64,000 nt of DNA, taken from assembly GCA_963971305.1 (NCBI GenBank), contig OZ020306.1, positions 36,167,512-36,231,511 on the forward strand, read 5' to 3'. This document shows positions 58,101-64,000 of the stretch, in pieces. A model generated the notes under the pieces. That model had not been told where the DNA came from and searched no databases. It worked only from the letters and a program-made list of their open reading frames with translations. Position 1 is the first letter of the stretch. The number at the start of each line of letters is the position of its first letter. A program made the translations under genes and the position numbers. The DNA comes from Arcuatula senhousia. Its lineage: Eukaryota; Mollusca; Bivalvia; Mytilida; Mytilidae.

Positions 58101-58146
58101 ACATCAAGAGAATAAAAAGTTCCATAGTTATAATCTGCCCAGACAT
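51490..58146 (-). CDS. Secreted ShK + von Willebrand factor A domain protein (321 aa, 4 exons)
   Basis: Exons on the - strand are 58146-58074, 56372-56232, 55184-54624 and 51680-51490. All junctions are GT-AG and phase 1, and the joined frame is open for 321 residues. Exon 1 encodes a signal peptide (MELFILLMSYFGYTVMA). Its second ATG (Met8) could equally be the start. Exon 2 is one ShK domain (about residues 36-71) with six cysteines in ShK spacing (CADKLPDC, MC, NC, FC, KC). Exon 3 is one whole vWA domain (about 73-258) with an intact metal-binding MIDAS set: DASES at 85-89, GGTHTGD and ITDGQSN. Exon 4 encodes a Thr/Pro-rich linker and a tail with two cysteines (GSCVDY and HNFCDVI). It resembles extracellular-matrix or byssus/shell-associated vWA proteins of molluscs; the role is inferred. 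The ShK unit here is a structural domain and no toxin activity is implied. Confidence 0.85.
52083..53604 (+). repeat. 1.5-kb minisatellite-cored element (about 165-bp units, about seven copies)
   Basis: It opens with an imperfect hairpin (AGCTCACCTGGACC ... GGTCCATGTGAGCT), followed by a (GTC)n run (about 52130-52170) and head-to-tail units. The units share GGCCTACAGAATGAAAACTA, AGATAGAGATTAGCTGTTGC and CTTATAGGGGTTACGGCCCC. It ends GGCTCCTGGGAGCCTCTTGT. Another copy lies at 62742-63270 and an end fragment at 42086. Structure and unit size resemble Helitron-like non-autonomous elements known from bivalves (inference). It is in the last intron of the ShK-vWA gene. Confidence 0.8.
53719..54080 (-). 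other. Possible cryptic or broken exon: proline-rich 36-bp repeats
   Basis: On the - strand about ten units of 36 bp encode a 12-residue repeat of the type GVKPPLPPTPYS, open for the whole 362 bp. It is preceded by an AAG acceptor and followed by a GTAAGC donor in phase 1, matching the phase of exon 4. Its 5' end is out of phase by one base. Joined to exon 3 it would stop at the second codon (GTG TAA), so in this assembly it cannot extend the vWA protein. It may be a decayed cassette exon, a real exon with a sequence error, or chance. Confidence 0.5.
54460..54575 (+). repeat. Reverse transcriptase element tail fragment
   Basis: GTTGCCCTTTCGGCC and GAATGCCCCATTTGGGCCTC match the tail family. 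It lies between the proline-rich repeats and the vWA exon. Confidence 0.6.
55540..55680 (-). repeat. Reverse transcriptase element tail, antisense
   Basis: GAGGTACCAATGGGGTATTC and TCAAAAGTCCGAAAGGGCAG are the reverse complement of the tail at 13690-13790 with very few changes. It abuts the second copy of the proline-rich repeats. Confidence 0.75.
55690..55905 (-). pseudogene. Second, decayed copy of the proline-rich repeat exon
   Basis: On the - strand it starts GGAAG then TTTTAACACCACGGCTACAA, keeping the acceptor and the right phase (phase 1 gives V-L-T-P-R). It then carries about five to six 36-bp units with frameshifts. It is in the intron between the ShK and vWA exons and aligns with the start of the copy at 53719-54080. 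Confidence 0.6.
57160..57475 (-). repeat. Interspersed repeat family A, antisense, near full length
   Basis: It runs from GATGTGGAATAAGTGTACGC to CACATATACAATGTGGCGGG. It is one of the most complete copies and lies in intron 1 of the ShK-vWA gene. Confidence 0.75.
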
Positions 58147-58544
58147 ATTACGCAATATTTGATGTTATCTAAGGATTTCATGTTCATGTCCATCAATCTG
58201 CTTTGACAAGTCAACTTATCTTTTTGATTCAATACATGTTTTTACTTGTACAACACATATATAAATCAGATCACAGCAATATTATTTCTTTCGTGCTTTG
58301 AGTCTTTGGGTCATTTTGCGGCAAACTATATTCGTGAAAATTTGGTAGTGCTCTGTTAATTACTTAGAAAATGAACTGATTCGCATTGATTTCCTTCGCG
58401 AAGATATGTACCTCGCGAAATTTGCGAAATTAGTCCCTGGTGAAAATAAGTTGGTTAACATTATTTATCATTCATTTATTATGACATAGGATAATTGGCC
58501 CAATACATTTAACAACTACTGATTTTAGAAGCACAGTACGGCAA

Positions 58545-58760
58545 TCGAATGTAGCAAGTCCGAAAAGGTCGAGAAATAAAACCATTACAAAAAAAACCCC
58601 ACTATGAAAAACACTCGTTACAACAAACCGCAAACTAAAGTCATAGCAAGGGTGGACTCGAATGAATGCTTCGAAAGAGTAAACAGGAAGAAAGAGTAAG
58701 CAGTTCCTGTTAGCTATAGCACACTCGTTACGTTACCAATATTTGATATATTGTGGGAGA
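58545..58760 (-). repeat. Reverse transcriptase element tail, antisense, degenerate
   Basis: AATGTAGCAAGTCCGAAAAG and AGCAGTTCCTGTTAGCTATA (compare AGCAAGCAGGAACTGC on the other strand) identify it. It lies about 400 bp upstream of the ShK-vWA start codon. Confidence 0.6.
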
Positions 58761-59009
58761 AATCCGGTAAATGAACGGCAATATAAACTTCTTTGTAAGA
58801 CTTATAATATCTGTGTTCATATAAGAGAACAAAATCCCCTTTTTGTCGACAATAATGTCACCATGTAACGACAACACGACCCCGTTTTTGGTTCAACAAC
58901 CCTTTGTTAAAGCTAGTCTCGGACCAAACCAAAACGATTATTTACACATTGTATACTATTGTACAAGAGACCGGTAGTGCCATCAGTTCTTCTGCATTTC
59001 TTGATTGGA

Positions 59010-59515
59010 ACTTCACATATCATAGTTCCAAGTTGACATTTCTTAAGTTCCAAGTTGACATTTGTAACTTCCAAGTTGACATTTTTTAGCTCCAAGTTGA
59101 TATTTTTCAATTCCATTTTGGCATTTCTCAATTCCAAATTGGCATTTCTTACTTCCAAGTTGGCACTTCTTACTTCCAAGTTGACATTTCTCACTTCCAA
59201 GTTGACATTTCTTAGTTCCAACTTGACTTGACATTTCTCACTTCCAAGTTGGAACCGAGAAATGCAAAACTTGAACTGAAAACTGTCAACTTGGAACTGC
59301 GAAAAATTGGTATTTCTTACTTCCAAGTTGACATTTCTTACTTCCAAGTTGACATTTCTCACTTCCAAGATGAGAAATGTCAACTTGGAAGTGAGAAATG
59401 TCAACTTGGAAGTGAGAAATGCCAACTTGGAAGTGAGAAATGTCAACTTGAAAGTGAGAAATGTCAACTTGGAACTGAAAAATGTCAACTTGGAAGTGAG
59501 AAATGTTAACTTGGG
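59010..59515. repeat. 21-bp minisatellite with orientation switches
   Basis: About 22 units of CTTCCAAGTTGACATTTCTT or variants run in one orientation at 59020-59250. The orientation inverts at about 59250-59310, reverts at about 59315-59370, and inverts again to 59515. The period is a multiple of three, so both strands carry long open frames (SKLTFLT- and LEVRNVN-type repeats), which I regard as by-products. The whole can fold into large hairpins. Confidence 0.9.
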
Positions 59516-60430
59516 ACTATATTATTTATTGCTCCAATCGAGAAATTAAAGGACTAACGGCATTTCGTAATATTTTTACTACCTATTATAAATAAAAATG
59601 CAGCGATACTGAAATTAGGTCGTTTGTTTCCGTCGTTTCTATATTAACAAAAGCTCTTTGCAATGTACATACTTTCGCTTTTCACTCGGGGGCTATATTC
59701 GGATTCTCAATCTTCGGATTTCCATCAAGACAATATGGCCGCGACCAGTAGATTATGTGTTCCGCTTCGGATTATATTTTAGTCAGTGTAGCATTTCTTG
59801 CGTAGCTTTAGCGTAATGGATATTTGATTTTGGATTGCAAAAATTTACTTATTTGAATAAAGTTTAAAGTACACAAAAATACTATTCGGACACCAAAAAT
59901 AAGTTAAATCTTGCAAAAAAATTGTACACAGCATCATCTTGCAAAAAAATTGTACACAGCATCTTCGTTTTACATGCTTTTATGTGGCGGTGTTTTAAAG
60001 CAACAATGCGATTCAACTAGATCATGTAGCGTACATGGCGTAGTCACTTTATCAGATTGTGCACATGTTTAAGCGTACTTTCTTATAAATTTTTGACTGC
60101 AAAATGTTAATTCATTGAAGATAGTTTATTATCACAGACAGAAATATAGGTCAATCAGACACACACAATTCAAGCATTTAATTGATTTTTAGAAAATGAC
60201 AAAATAGCCACATTGGGTCATTCGTCTGTCTTGATCTAGGTCATTTTGATAAGGATAAATAATTTTATCTATTTCTCACAAAGCTATTGCGGGATCCGGA
60301 AAAATAAACTTATTTGTCACAAGTTATTGGTTGTTCGAAAATGTTATCATTGCTTGATAATTTTGTCGATTCACCACACAGAGACCAATGTCGCCACAAC
60401 TACAAACATGTCAGAAAATAATTTTAACTG
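59516..60430. other. AT-rich spacer with a short direct repeat
   Basis: The word AATCTTGCAAAAAAATTGTA lies at about 59910 and the similar CATCTTGCAAAAAAATTGTA at about 59935, as adjacent copies. Nothing else was recognised. Confidence 0.5.
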
Positions 60431-60438
60431 TGCGGAAC

Positions 60439-60514
60439 CACAGGGGCTTGGATTAAAGAGTAGGGGGGGGCGACCTAAAAGTCAATATAAATGACCAGAA
60501 TCCAAGCCCCTGTG
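60439..60514. mobile_element. 76-bp hAT-like mini-MITE with perfect 8-bp target duplication
   Basis: Sixteen-bp perfect terminal inverted repeats CACAGGGGCTTGGATT / AATCCAAGCCCCTGTG are flanked by TGCGGAAC on both sides (60431-60438 and 60515-60522). The 8-bp duplication and a TIR containing CAGGG are typical of the hAT superfamily. Confidence 0.92.
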
Positions 60515-60611
60515 TGCGGAACATGGATTGCAACGTTCGTGTATAAGTTTGCTTTAGTCTCTATCATAAAGGGAGGGACAATCTTTGAATAGGTGACAAT
60601 CAAAAATATTT

Positions 60612-60792
60612 GAGCAGCGGCGGATCCGGGGGGGGGGTCCGAGGTTGGAATTTTCCTCCTTTCCGACAAAAATTTCGCAAGTATCGTGATGGTTTTCTGC
60701 AAAATTTGTCTAGAACCACCCCCTTTTCGTCCTTCGTCCACAGCGGAATTTATGTGGACCAACCCCTTTCAAAAATTTCTGGATCTGGCCCT
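60612..60792. mobile_element. Short element with GGCGGATCC-type end
   Basis: The left end GCGGCGGATCCGGGGGGGGG and the reverse complement of the right end (GGCCAGATCCAGAAATTTT) are partly matching inverted ends. It includes CGTCCTTCGTCCACAGCGG. It has no real ORF. Confidence 0.5.
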
Positions 60793-60799
60793 GTTTGAG

Positions 60800-62735
60800 T
60801 TATAATATAATTTATTGCTATTAGGCGTAAAAATTTTAAAGGCATACATCACAGTGTAGGAACGGAAGTGTACAGTTTTAGGGCCTATAAAGAAATGGTG
60901 AAATGAACCATTCTAGATTGTACAGTTTAATTTGTTTTTGCACAAACTTTTTCAAATGACACAAAAACGAAGAAGATGTACGATTGCCGTTCGCTTCAAA
61001 TTTTAAGTAGACATAACATAGAATATAATATAACTCAATTACCTGTAATTGTTTGTGATGTCGAATAGAAATTTCAATCTGCACACTTAATTTTTAAAAA
61101 GTTCACTCCAAATTGATGTAAATAATCGGTTCGTGAACATAAATCGCATTCAACTCGTGATCATTGTGTATATGTATCCTCTCAAAAATCATTTCTGCAC
61201 ATTCTTCACATGCACAAACGGGTTAATACATACAGGATTTTATTTAATTTGAACTTCATTCACCCAAGCCGTGTTTTAAAATCTGAGCGAAATCTATCGC
61301 AGTCATTGTACACAACCTATGGAGGATACTTCACAAAATCTATGGAGGACAGTTTTCATAAAAACATATTTTCACAACATCAGCGGCGTCATTATGCCAG
61401 AACATAAATAATTCATATAATTATTTTAAGAAAATAATGAGTTGGCATATGAAACAAAGATAAAATATTTTATAAACCCAGTGATTGGAATATTTTTTTT
61501 TATTCAAACACATATCGTATACGCATATGCACATGTATTCCAACATATAAAAAGTGTTTCTTGTCATGTGCTGTATCAAATGGAGATTTTCGAGCACGTT
61601 TCTTCCTGACTTACAAAACGTTGCATGGATTAAGTACTAGTATACATAAAATAGTTATTGAGAACCCTTTAATTTCTATTTGAATATCATAAAGTTTTTT
61701 ATTCTACAGAAACATGGACCTTACGATTGCTTTATTTTAACTATCGCTGTTAAATTTCATAAGTACTTCCTAGCTCACGTACTGCACGTATAGCTGATGA
61801 AGCTTTGTGCATATATGCCTCAGTTGAAGACCAACATATCTACATTTTCATCTTTTGACACAGAGTATATATCTTTAAATGACAGAAAGTTTATCAAATA
61901 TGTGAACACTTTATTATCTCATGAACTGTTTAAAGGCATCCAGTTGATAAAACTTGCAAATACCCAAGTGGTACTTTAGCACTATTGACCTTGAATCTCA
62001 GGTCGAATCACTTCGGTAATTTCAATACAAAAACAGAAATCATAAACTTTTTTTATGATAAAAGCTAAATCTTATTATTCTGATGGTGCCTGCAAGTGGG
62101 ATTTACTTTTGTTAATCAGTTTATACTTTTTTATACGGAAAAGACACTGCTGCAAAAAGGGCTAAATTTCCACCAAAGGAGACTTTTGTAGAGACTGTAG
62201 ATTCAGACACCTTTCTCTTTATTCTGTTTTTAAAAGGCTTAACTCTGATGTATTTTAAGCTTTTTTTTCTGCAACCAAATTAAAAATATGCTTTATGCGT
62301 ACAATTTTTATTCAACCTCGTCGAAAAGTTTGATCAGTAAAATCTTTTGGAGAGAGGTGGCCTAACTTACTATTTCGTGTGATTATTTAAAAATTGTCTA
62401 GTATACGAATAACGATGCCGAACATTTTAGCAAGCAAACTAGTTCTTGGTGGAGTTTTACACGTGACCCAAACCAAAATTATCGCTTCTAAACTGCGTGA
62501 AATGTTCGATTGTAACAAAAAGACACTGATTTACCCGGTGCGATTCGCAAAAATGCTTTTTTGCTATTGATGCGAATCTGATACATGTCTGGTTGCTATC
62601 AACAGGCAAAGTTGACAGCAAACAACTTAATGTACACATGTAAATATCAAAATCAATTATGATGCTAGCTGAAGCCTTTTCTCGTATCACATCTGATCAA
62701 ATTATCTAGTTTTGATATTTTGACCAAAAAATAAT
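60800..62735. other. Gene-free AT-rich region
   Basis: I saw no exon. Positions 61790-62110 share scattered words (for example GCATATATGCCTCAG, CTGATGGTGCC) with the minisatellite elements at 18.1 and 26.5 kb, suggesting an old copy. Confidence 0.45.
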
Positions 62736-62741
62736 TTTTAG

Positions 62742-63270
62742 CTCAATTGGACAATGTCATGTAAGTTTATGCAATCACTATATGTGCGTCTGTCGTCGTC
62801 GTCCGTTAACACTTTTTAAAATCTTCTCAGTCTTCTGAAACCACTTGACCAATTTAACTGAAACTTTACAGGATTGATATTTGACACGTTGGCAACAAAC
62901 GAAGTTCATTTTGAATTGATTCGATAAAAAAACATGACCACTGATACTAAAAATAGAACATAGGGTAGACTTATTTAAAATGGCTAATAACTCAGCAAAT
63001 ATAACAGATACAAAACATCAAAAGATTCTTAGGGTCTTTGGAATCAAAAGTTCTACAAAAGCCTCCATTGGGCGAAGTCGTCAGATTCTCTTTATAGCGG
63101 TTATGGCCCTTTTAAGGCCATAAATAGAGATTTTCCCTGTTTTTTTGCCCAATAGAATGCAAGCTATTTCAGATAGAGAAAATCAGTTGCTTGCTAAAAC
63201 CTTCAGCTCATTAAACTCTACAAAAATCTCCATTTGTTCTACAAAAGTCTTTATCAGATTAAAATTGTCC
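62742..63270 (+). repeat. Diverged copy of the AGCTCACCTGG minisatellite element
   Basis: TTAGCTCAATTGGACAATGT, a short (GTC)n run, GAAACTTTACAGGATTGAT and TATAGCGGTTATGGCCCTTT follow the order of 52083-52480. It is shorter, with about two units. Confidence 0.7.
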
Positions 63271-63334
63271 CCTGATCCTAAAACCATAATGGTCTTCTAT
63301 GAGGGGTCGTCTGAAAACTGCCACATGCACTTTA

Positions 63335-63425
63335 TCGAGTGCTGACAAAGTGACGGGTGTGCTTCATATCAAGCAGGAACTGTTGAACTCTTTAAGAACG
63401 TTCATTCTCGTTATACCCATGCTGG
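63335..63425 (+). repeat. Reverse transcriptase element tail fragment
   Basis: GACGGGTGTGCTTCATATCA then AGCAGGAACTGTTGAACTC match the region just after the RT ORF. Confidence 0.55.
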
Positions 63426-63489
63426 CAAAAGCGCGGGGATAATGTTTTTCGTATGTCGGCGTACGTATGGCGTTAATGTCCAGGATAAT

Positions 63490-64000
63490 CTCTGAAACCA
63501 CCGGGAGTAGAAAGATGAAACTTGGGTCATTGATTGTATTGTGGGTAGGGATTATGCCGAAGGTTTCGGAATTTTAATAATGCCTCCCCCGGCCTAGGGG
63601 CTGGGTTGTATAGGTAGCCTAAGGGCACACTATTCCTTCGTTACCCAACTCCTCCCCTGAAACTTGGCTCAGTAGTTACACTACGGGTGTAGATTTTGCT
63701 TAAGGTTTCTGAATTTTGATAATGCCCCTTAGGGCTGGGCTGCACATGTAGCTGAGGGTAATTTATTCCTTCGTCACGCAACTCCTCCCAGGATATTTGG
63801 AATACAGAATTGAAACTTGACTGAGTTATTGCACTAAGGATGTAGATTCTGCCAAAGGTTTCTTAGTTTTTATAATGCCCCTAGGGGCTGGGCTGCATAG
63901 GTATCCTAAGGGCTAATTATTCCTTTGTAACATAACCTGTAGAACTGAATCTTGGCTCAGTAGTTGCAGTGTGTATGTAGATGCCCCAAGCGGCTGGGAT
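63490..64000 (+). repeat. Tandem repeat, about 150-bp units, running off the window
   Basis: Three to four units share AAGGTTTCNGAATTTT-type words, GGGGCTGGGCTGCATAGGTA, TTATTCCTTCGTNACNCAAC-type words and TTGGCTCAGTAGTT. It continues past the right edge. Confidence 0.8.

Noticed and set aside
58913..59509. Long ORFs on both strands with LEVRNVN or SKLTFLT repeats
   Set aside because: They are by-products of a 21-bp minisatellite, open on both strands because 21 is a multiple of three. There is no start context or flanking gene structure.
52127..63270. CRISPR-like array
   Set aside because: The tandem units are contiguous minisatellites without unique spacers, and the genome is clearly metazoan.

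Overview
The window looks like a gene-poor, AT-rich, repeat-dense piece of a marine bivalve nuclear genome, most likely a mussel (Mytilus-like). This is inferred from spliced metazoan genes with GT-AG introns, many short interspersed elements, minisatellite-cored elements of the type common in bivalves, and invertebrate-type retroelements. No database search was possible. About 5% of the window is protein-coding host sequence. Most of the rest is transposon-derived or unassigned.

Layout. Positions 1-33.6 kb hold three complete tandem + strand paralogues encoding small secreted proteins of the ML-domain / ganglioside GM2 activator-like family. Their coding spans are 2327-6261, 9788-17173 and 20428-33570. 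All three have six coding exons with identical phases, and the first coding exon is only the initiator ATG, directly followed by a splice donor. The promoter and first exon of gene 1 lie in a 1.6-kb near-identical tandem duplication (1-1343 and 1627-2968), so gene 1 has two candidate first exons. The introns and spacers carry a Ty3/Gypsy remnant (7.2-9.2 kb), a Penelope-like reverse transcriptase ORF inserted in a minisatellite array (10.8-14.1 kb), a 1.46-kb terminal-inverted-repeat (TIR) element with TTA target duplications (24.5-26.0 kb), and a 4.25-kb foldback element with TIRs of about 0.7 kb (28.5-32.8 kb).

Positions 36577-37740 hold one long uninterrupted ORF (387 aa) for a probably disordered, Ser/Lys-rich protein that I do not recognise. 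An omega-class glutathione S-transferase gene lies on the - strand (four exons, 42821 down to 39323; its first exon was not found). From 42.9 to 51.4 kb there are only repeats: SINEs, tRNA-like sequences, an interrupted LINE fragment and palindromic elements. From 58146 down to 51490 a - strand gene encodes a predicted secreted protein with signal peptide, ShK domain, von Willebrand factor A domain, Thr/Pro-rich linker and a short Cys-containing tail. Every internal splice junction is phase 1. Its introns hold a minisatellite element and two copies of a proline-rich 36-bp repeat, one of which looks like a broken or cryptic exon. The last 6 kb is repeats, including a 21-bp minisatellite that flips orientation and a 76-bp hAT-like element with a perfect 8-bp target duplication.

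The genes do not form an obvious pathway. The coherent biological unit is the GM2 activator-like cluster, probably secreted or lysosomal lipid-binding proteins, which has expanded by tandem duplication.
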